This document shows, piece by piece, positions 37,779 to 46,184 of a DNA stretch of 64,000 nt. This DNA comes from Streptomyces scabiei 87.22 (GTDB lineage: Bacteria > Actinomycetota > Actinomycetes > Streptomycetales > Streptomycetaceae), in contig NC_013929.1 of NCBI RefSeq assembly GCF_000091305.1, forward strand, positions 1,364,001-1,428,000, read 5' to 3'. Position 1 is the first letter of the stretch, and each line of letters starts with the position of its first letter. The notes beneath the pieces were generated by a model. It saw only the letters and a program-made list of their open reading frames with translations, was not told the origin of the DNA and did no database searches. The position numbers and the translations under genes are program-made.

Positions 37779-39140
37779 TCACGCGTCCGGTTTCCGCGCC
37801 GCCACGGCGGCCAGCAGTCGGTCGCGTGACTCCTCGACCAGACGGCGGGCCCGGCCGACGTCGGCGAGCAGCTTGCCGTCGCGCTTGTGGACCACTCCGT
37901 CGACGATGACCGTCTCCACGTTGGAGACGTCCGCGCAGAGGGTCACGGCCGCCACCGCGTCGTGCACCGGCGCCATGTTGAGGGCGGTGGCGTCGAGGGC
38001 GACGACGTCGGCCCGCTTGCCGGGGGTCAGGGAGCCGGTGCGGTCCTCCACTCCGGCCACGTGGGCGCCGTTGAGGGTGGCCATCTCCAGCATCTGACGT
38101 GCCGTCAGCATGGTCTTCGGCACCGGCAGGTTGGAGTGCCAGCAGTCCGCGTTGACCCGGCCCCGTTCGGCGCCGAAGGCGGCCCGGATCTGGGTGAACA
38201 TGTCGCCGGGCACGGTGGTGACGACGTCGACGCTCAGGGACGGCCGCAGCCCGTGCTCCATGGCCTGCATCACGGGCGGCCAGCCGTGGCCCATCTGGGT
38301 CTCCACCTGGGCGGCGACGGAGACCGTGCCCCCGCTGTCGGCCACCATCCGCCACTCCTCCTCGCTGAGGTGACAGCAGTGGACGTAGGTGGTGTCGGGG
38401 CCGAGCAGTCCCAGCCCGCTCAGCTGCTTGACCATGCCGAAGCGGCCGGCGAGGCGGCCCATGGCCACGTGCACGGTGATCGGGAGGTCCAGTTCGCGGG
38501 CGAGACCCCATTCCCGGGTGACGACCTCGTCCTTGCAGAAGCCCGGGCCCCGGGTGGCCAGGGCCATGGTCAACAGGCCGTCGCCGGAGGCGAAGTAGCG
38601 GTCGCGGACCCGGCGTACGTCGTCGCCGGGTACCGCGATCGCGCTGTCGAACCAGTAGTCGGCGAGTGAGGTGTTCGCGCTGCCGTACGCGTACTGGGCC
38701 CGGATCCCGGTCTCCGTCAGCGCCTGGATCGCGGCGTCCGGATGCTCGGGCGTGTTGTTGATGTGCGACCAGTCGACGAGGGTGGTGATGCCCGCGTTCA
38801 GGCACTCCAGGGTGCCGGCCAGGTTGCCGGCGTACACGTCCTCGGGGGTGTAGACGGGCGCGAAGGTGTCGAGCACCTCGACGAAGTAGTCGTCGAGGGT
38901 GGCGTCGGGGGCGCAGCCGCGGATCGGCGCCTCCCAGGTGTGGCGGTGGGTGTCGACGAAGCCGGGGATCACGATCCGGCCGGTCATGTCGAGCACCTCG
39001 GCGTCCACGTCCGCGTCGATCTCGCGCCGGACCGCCGTGATCGTGCCATCCTCGATGAGGACGTCACCCCGGGGCAGGTCGCCGATGTCCGGATCCATCG
39101 AGACGACATGGCCCGCGCGCAGGAGCATCCGTTCGGTCAT
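37779..39140 (-). CDS. Amidohydrolase superfamily protein (ATZ/TRZ, cytosine deaminase-like)
   Basis: A 453-residue metal-dependent hydrolase. IPGFVDTHRHTWEAPIRG holds the HxH metal motif. ITVHVAMGRLAG supplies a further His, and TYVHCCHLSEEEWRMV the next. The C-terminus returns to the small beta-sandwich (SLTPGKRADVVALD). The family removes amino or chloro groups from purines, pyrimidines or triazines, or hydrolyses amides; the substrate is unknown. ATG at 39140 has GGAGG upstream. A TetR-type operator lies 34-50 nt upstream. It is downstream of the two FMN monooxygenases but has its own control region. Confidence 0.88.
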   Translation of the reverse strand: MTERMLLRAGHVVSMDPDIGDLPRGDVLIEDGTITAVRREIDADVDAEVLDMTGRIVIPGFVDTHRHTWEAPIRGCAPDATLDDYFVEVLDTFAPVYTPEDVYAGNLAGTLECLNAGITTLVDWSHINNTPEHPDAAIQALTETGIRAQYAYGSANTSLADYWFDSAIAVPGDDVRRVRDRYFASGDGLLTMALATRGPGFCKDEVVTREWGLARELDLPITVHVAMGRLAGRFGMVKQLSGLGLLGPDTTYVHCCHLSEEEWRMVADSGGTVSVAAQVETQMGHGWPPVMQAMEHGLRPSLSVDVVTTVPGDMFTQIRAAFGAERGRVNADCWHSNLPVPKTMLTARQMLEMATLNGAHVAGVEDRTGSLTPGKRADVVALDATALNMAPVHDAVAAVTLCADVSNVETVIVDGVVHKRDGKLLADVGRARRLVEESRDRLLAAVAARKPDA

Positions 39141-39173
39141 CGCCGTTCCTCCCAGAGGTGGGTCCGCATGCAA

Positions 39174-39190
39174 ACTGACGGTACGTCAGT
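39174..39190. promoter_or_regulatory. TetR-type operator upstream of the amidohydrolase
   Basis: ACTGACG-GTA-CGTCAGT is a perfect 7-bp inverted repeat, flanked further out by CCGCAT/ATGCGG arms. TGACGGTACGTCA is a typical TetR-family operator shape. No TetR gene is next to it. Confidence 0.6.
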
Positions 39191-39301
39191 ATGCGGCGGG
39201 TTCGCGGAGGGTTCGCGTGACCCGGCCGACGACGATCGGCCGCTCCCCCGGCCCGGCGGTGCTCGATGCGGCTCCGCCGGGCAGGGACCCGGGCGCCGGG
39301 G

Positions 39302-40648
39302 TCAGGCGGGGGTGTCCAGGCCGAGGTGGTCGCGGAGGGTCGGGCCCTCGTAGTCCGTGCGGAAGACGCCCCGTTCCTGGAGCAGGGGGACGACCTTGTC
39401 GGCGAAGGGGTCCAGGCCGGTGGGAGTGATGTGCGGGACGAGGATGAAGCCGTCGGCGGCGTCGGACTGCACGTACTCGTCGATGGTGCGCGCGACCGTC
39501 TCCGGCGAGCCGACGAAGTTCTGGCGGTTTCCGGTCTCGATGACGAGGTCCCGGATGGACCAGTTGCGGGCGGCGGCCAGCTCCCGCCATTCGCGGGCGG
39601 TGGCGAGCGGGTCGCGGTACATGCGCACCTGGGCCCGGCCCTTGGAGATGTGCGTGTCGCCGACGTCCGGGTCGATGTCGGGGAGCGGGCCGTCCGGGTC
39701 GTAGGAGGACAGGTCACGGTTCCAGACGAACTCCAGGTGCTTGAGGGCGGTGGCGCCGCTGACCTGGAGCCGGCGTACCTCCCTGGCGAGTTCCTCGGCC
39801 TCGGCGTCGGTGTCACCGAGGACGAAGCTCGCGGCGGGCAGGATCAGCAACTGGTCGTGGCGCCTGCCGTACCGGGCGAGACGGCTCTTGACGTCGGTGT
39901 AGAAGGCCCGGCCCGCGTCCAGGCTCGCGTAGCGGCTGAAGATGGCGTCGGCACCGGCGGCGGCGAACTCGCGGCCCTCGTCGGAGTCGCCCGCCTGGAA
40001 GATCACCGGACGGCCCTGCGGCGAGCGCGGGACGTTGAACCGGCCCTCGATGTCGAAGTGCCGCCCCGAATGGACGAAGGCCCCCGCCTTGGCGTCCCGC
40101 AGGAAGACCCCCGTCTCCCGGTCGGCGACGATCTCGCCCCCGTCCCAGGAGTCGAAGAGTTCGTTCGCCGTGGCCAGGAACTCCTTGGCGCGGGAGTAGC
40201 GCTCCTCCTGCGGCAGGAAGCCTCCCCGGCGGAAGTTCTCGCCGGTGAAGGCGTCCCAGGAGGTGACGACGTTCCACGCGGCGCGCCCGGCGGAGAGGTG
40301 GTCGAGACTGGCGAACTGGCGGGCCACCTCGTAGGGCTCGTTGAAGGTGGAGTTGATGGTGCCGGTCAGTCCGAGACGGTCGGTGACGGCGGCGAGCGCG
40401 GCGAGGACGGTGAAGGTGTCGGGTCGGCCGACCACGTCCAGGTCGTAGATCCGTCCTCCCTGTTCACGCAGGCGCAGACCTTCCGCGAGGAAGAGGAAGT
40501 CGAACTTGGCGCGCTCGGCGGTCCGCGCGAAGTGGGCGAAGGAGCTGAACTCGATGTGGCTGCCGGCCTCGGGATCGCTCCACACGGTGGTGTTGTTGAC
40601 GCCGGGGAAGTGGGCGGCCAGATGGATCTGCTTCAGGGGCTTGCTCAT
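39302..40648 (-). CDS. NtaA/SnaA/DszA-family FMN-dependent monooxygenase 1
   Basis: A 448-residue bacterial-luciferase-like (LLM) enzyme of the NtaA/DmoA subfamily that uses FMNH2 from a separate reductase. KQIHLAAHFPGVNNTTVWSDP begins the barrel. RAAWNVVTSWDAFTGENF is the subfamily motif, with GRPVIFQAGDSDEGREFAA and ERGVFRTDYEGPTLRDHLGL at the end. Such enzymes cleave C-N or C-S bonds (nitrilotriacetate, dimethyl sulfide, S-substituted cysteines). ATG at 40648 lies 20 nt after the sister gene's stop, so the two form one transcript with the upstream importer. No reductase gene is present. Confidence 0.92.
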   Translation of the reverse strand: MSKPLKQIHLAAHFPGVNNTTVWSDPEAGSHIEFSSFAHFARTAERAKFDFLFLAEGLRLREQGGRIYDLDVVGRPDTFTVLAALAAVTDRLGLTGTINSTFNEPYEVARQFASLDHLSAGRAAWNVVTSWDAFTGENFRRGGFLPQEERYSRAKEFLATANELFDSWDGGEIVADRETGVFLRDAKAGAFVHSGRHFDIEGRFNVPRSPQGRPVIFQAGDSDEGREFAAAGADAIFSRYASLDAGRAFYTDVKSRLARYGRRHDQLLILPAASFVLGDTDAEAEELAREVRRLQVSGATALKHLEFVWNRDLSSYDPDGPLPDIDPDVGDTHISKGRAQVRMYRDPLATAREWRELAAARNWSIRDLVIETGNRQNFVGSPETVARTIDEYVQSDAADGFILVPHITPTGLDPFADKVVPLLQERGVFRTDYEGPTLRDHLGLDTPA

Positions 40649-40668
40649 GGCGGTCGGTCTCCTCCGGC

Positions 40669-41931
40669 TCAGACGGTCGCGGTCGGTGCGGCGGCGTAGC
40701 GGTTCGCGGGGCGGGGCAGCCCCAGCAGGCCGCGCAGGGTCCCGGCCTCGTAGGCCCGGCGGAAGACGCCGCGCCGCTGCAGTTCGGGCACCAGGCCGCG
40801 GGTGATCGCGGGCAGGTCGTGGCCGAGGACGGCGGGCCGCAGCCGGAACCCCGTCAGACCGGCGGACGCCAGGTCCTGGAGGAGGTCCGCCAGTTGAACC
40901 GGTGTACCGGTGAAGACGCGGGCGTCGCTCGTGTACGGCTCCCCGGCGAGCGCGTCGAGGCGGTCCCGTCGGGCGGCGGCCGCCGCCGGGTCGTCGTCGA
41001 GGAACACCACGAGGTCACCGAAGACGTGCAGGGGCTCGTCGGCGCGTCCGGCGGCTCGCTGCTCCGCGCGGATCCCGGCGACGATCGCTCGTGCCTGGCC
41101 GGTGTCGTGCGGCGTGACGTATCCGACGTCGGCCTGGCGGGCCACCAGCCGGTACGGGACGGTGTCGTGGGCGAGGGCGGTGACGAGGGGCTGGCCCTGT
41201 GGGGGGCGGGGGGTGATGGAGGGGCCCTTGACACTGAAGTGGCGGCCCTCGAAGTCGATGTAGTGCAGTTTGGCGCGGTCGATGAAGCGGCCGGTGGCGA
41301 CGTCCCGGATCTCCGCGTCGTCCTCCCAGCTGTCCCACAGCCGGCGCACGACCTCGACGTGGTCGGCGGCCTCGTCGAACAGCTCGGCCACCAGCTTCCG
41401 GGCCTCCGGGCTGTCGTGGGCCTCGATGCGCGGGATCGTCCGGCGGCCGAAGTGGGCGGCCTCGTCCGGCCGGGCCGTGATCTGCACCCGCAGACCGGCG
41501 CGGCCGGAGCTGACGTAGTCGAGGGTGGCGATCGCCTTGGAGATGTGGAAGGGCTCGGTGTGGGTGGCCACCACGGTCGGCACGATGCCGATGTGCCGGC
41601 TGAGGGGGGCGATCCGGGCCGCGACGAGGACGGCGTCCAGCCGGCCGCGGAGCCGGTCGGTGCGCTCGTCCGGCTCCAGGACGTGCGAGGACTGCGGGCC
41701 GAGGCCGTCCTCGATGGTGACGAAGTCGAGCAGTCCGCGTTCGGCCTCGGCCACGAGGTCGGCCCAGTAGCCGGCGGTGAACACCTCGCGGGGGCGGGCC
41801 ACGGGCTCGCGCCAGGAGGCGGGATGCCATCCGGTGCCGTCGAGGGCGACGGCCAGGTGCAGCGCGGACGGTGTGGACCCGGGGGCGGCGGCGGAAGAGT
41901 CGGCGGAGGGGAAAGACGCTGCTGGGGACAC
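40669..41931 (-). CDS. LLM-class FMN-dependent monooxygenase 2
   Basis: A 420-residue luciferase-like flavin enzyme, distantly related to the neighbouring one. Seen: LHLAVALDGTGWHP at the N-terminus, FVTIEDGLGPQS, ARIAPLSRHIGIVPTVVATHTEPFH-type segment, DYVSSGRAGLRVQ and VKGPSITPRPPQGQPL. GTG at 41931 (VSPAASFPS) is chosen with AGGAAGG at 41943-41949. However, the frame is open upstream for 298 more codons into the broken GNAT gene, so a fused 718-residue product is formally possible. The normal GNAT stop (41946) is 14 nt upstream, which implies original coupling. Confidence 0.85.
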   Translation of the reverse strand: MSPAASFPSADSSAAAPGSTPSALHLAVALDGTGWHPASWREPVARPREVFTAGYWADLVAEAERGLLDFVTIEDGLGPQSSHVLEPDERTDRLRGRLDAVLVAARIAPLSRHIGIVPTVVATHTEPFHISKAIATLDYVSSGRAGLRVQITARPDEAAHFGRRTIPRIEAHDSPEARKLVAELFDEAADHVEVVRRLWDSWEDDAEIRDVATGRFIDRAKLHYIDFEGRHFSVKGPSITPRPPQGQPLVTALAHDTVPYRLVARQADVGYVTPHDTGQARAIVAGIRAEQRAAGRADEPLHVFGDLVVFLDDDPAAAAARRDRLDALAGEPYTSDARVFTGTPVQLADLLQDLASAGLTGFRLRPAVLGHDLPAITRGLVPELQRRGVFRRAYEAGTLRGLLGLPRPANRYAAAPTATV

Positions 41932-41945
41932 GGGTGGGTGCCTTC

Positions 41946-42825
41946 CTAGGAAGTTCGTACGGCCCTGTCGCGGGGCGCTCCGGGGCTTCGGACCGCCACG
42001 GTCGTGGAGCGGCGGCGCAGGGTGAAGCCGATGGACTCGTAGAGCCGGATCGCGGTGACGTTGTCCGCGGCGGCGTGCAGGAAAGGTGTCTCGCCGCGGT
42101 CGCGGATGCCGGCGGCGACGGCGCGGACGAGCCGGGTGGCGAGGCCCCGGCCGCGGTGATGCGGATCGGTGCAGACCGCGCTGATCTCGGTCCAGCCGGG
42201 CGGGTGGATCCTCCCCCAGCCTCCGGCCGGGGGGGACCCCCATCTCGCTTCGCTCGCCCGCCATGGCGATCAGCCGTCCCCGGTCCCGGATGCCGAGACA
42301 GGTGCCCAGTTCGACGGTCCGCTTGAGGAAGGGGCCCGGCGCGGTACGGGCGACCAGGTCCAGGATCTCGGGGACGTCGGCGGGCCCGAGCCGTACCGCT
42401 TCGGGCGCGGGTTCGGCCCGGAGCCCGGTGTCCACCAGCTGGACGCCCTGTCCACCGCCGACCACCTCCCAGCGGTCCGGCACCTCCTGGACCGGCTTGA
42501 TCCGTACGACGGTCCCGGCTCCGACGAGCGTGTGCAGATCGGCCCAAGCGGCCGGGTCCGCGGGGGCGGCGAGGGCGGCGAAGTCGTAGACGTCGGCCGG
42601 GTAGCGGGCGGCGCGACCGTTCCGTTCGGTGAACCGGGCGTGCGGTCCGTCGAGGGAGACCCAGACGGCGTTGTCGAGGACGGGATTGTCGAGGGCGGGG
42701 CCGGGGACGACGGGGCCGGGGACGGCGGTGGCGGCGAGGACGGGGTCGACGCCGGGTGCGAGGACGGAGACGGCGGTGGGTGCGGGCGGGGCTCCGCCTC
42801 CGTGGAGATGGGTCGGGTACGTCAC
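41946..42825 (-). pseudogene. GNAT acetyltransferase disrupted by a 40-bp insertion
   Basis: The first ~198 codons from GTG 42825 give a GNAT N-terminal half ending RGRLIAMAGER. The C-terminal half is intact but in another frame: IHPPGWTEISAVC, then DPHHRGRGLATRLVRAVAAGI (the RGxGxA/G acetyl-CoA loop) and DNVTAIRLYESIGF, stopping at TAG 41946-41948. Removing bases 42211-42250 (40 nt) joins the two halves exactly as GER-IHPPGW. Hence a 40-bp insertion caused the frameshift. It would have acetylated a small amine such as an S-substituted cysteine. The shifted frame stays open into the downstream monooxygenase. Confidence 0.8.
42211..42250. repeat. 40-bp Streptomyces-type palindromic repeat inserted in the GNAT gene
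   Basis: It contains CTCCCCCAGCCTCCGGCC and GGGGGGGACCCCCAT followed by CTCGCTT. From general knowledge, 'CTCCCCCA...GGGGGGGACCCCCAT' elements are scattered through Streptomyces genomes. The stem TCCCCC/GGGGGGA can fold. Its exact excision restores the acetyltransferase reading frame. Confidence 0.65.
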
Positions 42826-42839
42826 GGAGGCGGAGCCCC
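42788..42839 (-). terminator. 17-bp inverted repeat between the ABC importer operon and GNAT
   Basis: GGGGCTCCGCCTCCGTG (42788-42804) pairs perfectly with 42823-42839; the loop is 18 nt. It begins 45 nt after the binding-protein stop and encloses the GTG start of the GNAT frame in its upstream arm. It may terminate the importer transcript or hide the GNAT start. Confidence 0.65.
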
Positions 42840-42883
42840 TTTCTCGCCCGGCAGGTCTGTCGGGCGGTTTTTCCGACGAAGCG

Positions 42884-43918
42884 TCAGGAGTTGGTGAGGG
42901 GCAGACCCGGCGGGTTGACCTCGGACTTCTCCACGGATTCGTTGGAGAGGTTCCATGCCTTCAGCCAGTCCGCGTACTGCCCGTTGTCGATGAGGTAGTT
43001 GATCGCCTCGGCGAGCGGTTCGGCGAGACCGCTGTCCTTCTTCGCGGTCGCGGCGATCAGGCCCTGGAGGCTCTCACCGGCACCGGAGAACTGGCCCGCG
43101 ATCCGGGTCGCCTGGGGCGTGCCCTCGGTCTTTGCCGCGTGGTAGGCGAGGTTGGGGCTCGGGCCGAAGTAGGCGTCGATCTTGCCGCTGCTCAGCGCCA
43201 GGTAGAGGCTGTTGGTCTCCTGGAAGTACTTGACGGTGAGGGGCTTCTTGCCCTCCTTCGCCAGCTTGGCCTTCCACTCCAGGAGGATCTTCTCCTGGTT
43301 GGTGCCGTTGCCGACGGAGACCGTCCGGCCGGCGAGGTTCTCGTAGTCGCCGTCGAAGCTCCAGTCGTTGTCCTTCTTCGTCTCGAAGGCCAGGTCGTCC
43401 TTGCGGTAGGAGGCGAACTCGTACTTCTGCTTGCGCTCCTCCGTGTCGGTGATGTTGGAGAAGCCGACGTCCACCTTGCCGCTGTCGATCCCGATGAACA
43501 GGTTCTCCCAGGTCGACTGGCGCACCTCGGGTTCGAGGCCGAACACGGCGGCCACCAGCCTGGCGAGGTCGGGCTCGGAGCCCGTGACCGTCTTCTGGTC
43601 GCTGCCGATGAAGCCGAGCGGCGGGCTGCCGGACGGCAGCGTGCCGGATCCGATCACCAGCTTGCCGCTCTTCTCGAGCGCGGCGGGCAGCTTGGCGCTG
43701 ATGGACTTGACCTCGGAGACCTTGATCTTGGTCTCCTTGGCCGCGCCGTTGGACAGCTGTCCGACGGTGACCGTGCCGGCGGGGGCGGATCCCGCCTTGG
43801 TGGCGGCCTCGGTGTCGCCCCCGCAGGCGGTGAGCCCGGTGGCGAGGGTGGCGGCGGCGGTCGCCGCGGTGATGCCGCGCAGCAGGCTGCGCCGGGAGAA
43901 CCGGGTGTGCGTGGGCAT
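42884..43918 (-). CDS. Amino-acid-type ABC transporter substrate-binding lipoprotein
   Basis: A 344-residue family 3 solute-binding protein, lipid-anchored outside the membrane. The signal starts MPTHTRFSRRSLLRG (twin-arginine-like) and has the lipobox LTACGG, with Cys32 as the predicted lipidation site. The mature part has LPSGSPPLGFIGSD, TGSEPDLARLVAAVFGLE, VDVGFSNITDTEERKQKYEFASY and TVSVGNGTNQE, typical of polar amino acid/cystine binders. It is third in the leftward importer operon (permease, ATPase, binding protein). By context with a cysteine leader peptide the ligand may be a sulfur amino acid; this is inference. Confidence 0.92.
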   Translation of the reverse strand: MPTHTRFSRRSLLRGITAATAAATLATGLTACGGDTEAATKAGSAPAGTVTVGQLSNGAAKETKIKVSEVKSISAKLPAALEKSGKLVIGSGTLPSGSPPLGFIGSDQKTVTGSEPDLARLVAAVFGLEPEVRQSTWENLFIGIDSGKVDVGFSNITDTEERKQKYEFASYRKDDLAFETKKDNDWSFDGDYENLAGRTVSVGNGTNQEKILLEWKAKLAKEGKKPLTVKYFQETNSLYLALSSGKIDAYFGPSPNLAYHAAKTEGTPQATRIAGQFSGAGESLQGLIAATAKKDSGLAEPLAEAINYLIDNGQYADWLKAWNLSNESVEKSEVNPPGLPLTNS

Positions 43919-43995
43919 GACTGTCCTTGTCGTGAAGAGAGGTGGTGACGGTTGTCGTGGGGGATGTGGGGGGAGGTCTGAGGGGGCGGGTGCGG

Positions 43996-44781
43996 TCAGA
44001 GGACCTTGCTGAGGAAGTCCCTAGTCCGCTCGTGCTGCGGCTTGTCCAGCACCTCCGCGGGCGGGCCCTGTTCGACGATCCGGCCGCCGTCGATGAAGAC
44101 GACCCGGTCGGCGATCTCCCGGGCGAAGCCGATCTCGTGGGTGACGATCACCAGCGTGGTGCCGCCGCGCGCCAGGTCCTTGATGACGGCGAGGACCTCA
44201 CCGACGAGTTCGGGGTCGAGGGCGGAGGTCGGTTCGTCGAAGAGGATGACGCCGGGGCGCAGGGCGAGGGCGCGGGCGATGGCCACGCGTTGCTGCTGCC
44301 CCCCGGACAACTGCCGCGGATAGGCGTCCGCCTTGTCGGCGAGGCCGACCCGGTCCAGGAGTTCACGGGCGAGGTCGTCCGCCTGCGCCCTGCCGAGCTT
44401 TCCCGTGGCCACGGGTGCCGCGGCCACGTTCTCCAGCACGGTGAGGTGCGGGAAGAGGTTGAAGTTCTGGAAGACGAAGCCGATCCGGGAGCGCTGGGCG
44501 AGGATCGCCCGCTCGCTCAGCTCCTTCAGCCGGTCGCCCTGCCGTCGTACGCCGATCAGCTCGCCGTTGACGCTGACGTGCCCGATCTCGGGCTTCTCCA
44601 GATGGTTGACGACCCGGAGCAGCGTGGACTTGCCGGAGCCGGACGGGCCGAGGATCACGGTGACCTCGCCGGGCCGGACGGTGAGGTCGACGCCGTTGAG
44701 GACCCGGTGGGTGCCGTACCACTTGTGCACGTCGTGGATCTCGACGGTCGCGGCCGTCCGGTCGAGCGTCGCGGCGGTCAT
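43996..44781 (-). CDS. Amino acid ABC transporter ATP-binding protein
   Basis: A 261-residue ATPase of the GlnQ/TcyC type. Walker A LGPSGSGKSTLLR, Q-loop GFVFQNFNLFPHLTVLEN, signature LSGGQQQRVAIARAL, Walker B VILFDEPTSALDPE and H-loop VTHEIGFARE are all intact. ATG at 44781 overlaps the permease stop (ATGA). It energises the adjacent permease and works with the lipoprotein at 42884. Confidence 0.96.
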   Translation of the reverse strand: MTAATLDRTAATVEIHDVHKWYGTHRVLNGVDLTVRPGEVTVILGPSGSGKSTLLRVVNHLEKPEIGHVSVNGELIGVRRQGDRLKELSERAILAQRSRIGFVFQNFNLFPHLTVLENVAAAPVATGKLGRAQADDLARELLDRVGLADKADAYPRQLSGGQQQRVAIARALALRPGVILFDEPTSALDPELVGEVLAVIKDLARGGTTLVIVTHEIGFAREIADRVVFIDGGRIVEQGPPAEVLDKPQHERTRDFLSKVL

Positions 44782-45764
44782 ACGGCGGCCTCCTTGCGGA
44801 TGCGGGCGCGGAGGCCGGTGACCCCGGTCCGCAGTTTCTGCAGCGGGGTCGGCGGCAGGGTGCGGGTGGCGCCCCGCGCGTAGTACCGCTCGACGTAGAA
44901 CTGGATGACGGAGACGACGCTGGTGAGGATGAGGTACCAGACGGTGGACACCAGCAGCAGCGGCACGATGTCGCCGGGGTAGGTGGAACCCATGGCCTGC
45001 GCGGTGCCGAAGAGGTCGAGCAGCGACACGTAGAAGACCAGGCTGGTGCTCTTGATCAGGCCGATCAGCTGGTTGACGTAGTTCGGGGTGATCGAGCGCA
45101 GTGCCTGCGGGAAGACGATCCTGCGGAACTGGTAGCCCTTCGGCAGGCCGAGTGCGGAGGCCGCCTCGTGCTGGCCCTGGTCGACGGAGAGGATGCCGCC
45201 GCGGACGACCTCGGCGGCGTAGGCCGCCTCGTTGAGGCTGAGGCCGATGACGGCGACGGCCATGTCGGTGGCGAGGCGCGACTCGTCGAAGGTGAAGAAG
45301 GCGGGGCCGAAGGGGACGCCCAGACTGAGGGTCTGGTAGAGGGCGCTGAAGTTGTAGAGGAAGAGCAGGACGACGATCAGCGGGATCGACCGCAGGGCCC
45401 AGATGTAGACCCAGCTGACCGAGCGCAGGACCGGGCTGTCCGAGAGCCGGGCGAGGGCGAGGAGGATACCGCCGATCAGGCCCAACACCGCGCTGTAGGC
45501 GGTGACTTCGAGGGTGATGAGCAGACCGTCGAGGATCGTCGGCCGCAGGAACCAGTACGCGAAGCGGTCCCACTGGTAGAAGGGGTTGGAGACCAGGCCG
45601 TGGACGAACTGGGCCGCGAGGACCAGGACCACCGCGGTGGCGATCCAGCGGCCGGGGCGGCGCAGCGGCAGTACCCGCTGGGCGGCGAGGTGTTTCGCCG
45701 GGGTGTCGGGGGCGGGCGGCGGCGCCTCGGTCAGGGACAGGGCGGTGCCTGGGGGTTCACTCAT
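44778..45764 (-). CDS. Amino acid ABC transporter permease
   Basis: A 328-residue HisM/GlnP-type permease with five to six helices. GLLITLEVTAYSAVLGLIGG and the cytoplasmic EAA loop EAASALGLPKGYQFRRIVFPQALRSITP are clear. A proline-rich cytoplasmic N-terminal tail of ~40 residues precedes the first helix. ATG at 45764 has GGAG at 45770-45773. It is the first structural gene of the operon. A cysteine-type leader peptide gene lies 219 nt upstream, so transcription attenuation is likely. Confidence 0.93.
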   Translation of the reverse strand: MSEPPGTALSLTEAPPPAPDTPAKHLAAQRVLPLRRPGRWIATAVVLVLAAQFVHGLVSNPFYQWDRFAYWFLRPTILDGLLITLEVTAYSAVLGLIGGILLALARLSDSPVLRSVSWVYIWALRSIPLIVVLLFLYNFSALYQTLSLGVPFGPAFFTFDESRLATDMAVAVIGLSLNEAAYAAEVVRGGILSVDQGQHEAASALGLPKGYQFRRIVFPQALRSITPNYVNQLIGLIKSTSLVFYVSLLDLFGTAQAMGSTYPGDIVPLLLVSTVWYLILTSVVSVIQFYVERYYARGATRTLPPTPLQKLRTGVTGLRARIRKEAAV

Positions 45765-45982
45765 CAAGGGCTCCGGAAGAGTGTCGAAACCCCAGGCGAC
45801 GCAGGCGACTTCGGCCGTACGGGCGGAGGGACCGCTCGACGTACACAGGGCACGGAAGACACACGGATGCGCACGACACCGGGGCCGGCGGTGAGAGGCG
45901 GACCGCTGGTGCGGTGCCTCAGGGGTTCGGAAGAACCGTCAGCCTCGACGGGAGCGCGGCGCCGGGCGACCCGGACCGCGCG

Positions 45983-46108
45983 CTAGCGTGCGCTACAGAG
46001 TGCGCTGTTGACCCGGAGCAGATCGACGGCGCGATCGGCGCAGAGCAGCACGCGGCCCTGGCGGCGCCATGCGGCCGTCCTGGGGGTTGCGTACATGTCC
46101 GTCACCAT
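45983..46108 (-). CDS. Cysteine-type attenuator leader peptide 1 (upstream of ABC importer)
   Basis: A 41-residue peptide. ATG at 46108 has GGAAG (46113-46117). The C-terminus LLCADRAVDLLRVNSALCSAR fits the 'RRHIDLLRVxSALC' pattern of short peptides annotated as putative leader peptides upstream of Streptomyces sulfur genes. Cys codons lie near the end. Ribosome stalling at low cysteine could open the downstream permease. The 218-nt leader to the permease start has room for alternative hairpins. Confidence 0.75.
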   Translation of the reverse strand: MVTDMYATPRTAAWRRQGRVLLCADRAVDLLRVNSALCSAR

Positions 46109-46152
46109 CGTTCTTCCGGCCCGGGGGGCCTCGTGCTCGTCGGGTGTCCGTA

Positions 46153-46182
46153 AGTAACTCAGGCCCGGTATGCGGCTGTCAA
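46153..46182 (-). promoter_or_regulatory. Candidate promoter for leader 1 and the ABC importer operon
   Basis: On the minus strand TTGACA (46182-46177) is followed after 18 nt by GTTACT (46158-46153). The -35 is perfect and the -10 weak. It lies just upstream of leader peptide 1, at the end of the glutathionyl-hydroquinone reductase-like gene. Confidence 0.35.
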
Positions 46183-46184
46183 CG

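Noticed and set aside
40669..42825. A genuine 718-residue GNAT-monooxygenase fusion enzyme
   Set aside because: The middle ~100 residues are out-of-frame GNAT sequence, and the exact 40-bp insertion explains the frame. The monooxygenase also has its own start and ribosome-binding site.
42884..45764. ABC importer as a phosphate, metal or sugar system
   Set aside because: The permease EAA loop, the ATPase and the family 3 binding protein all match the polar amino acid class.
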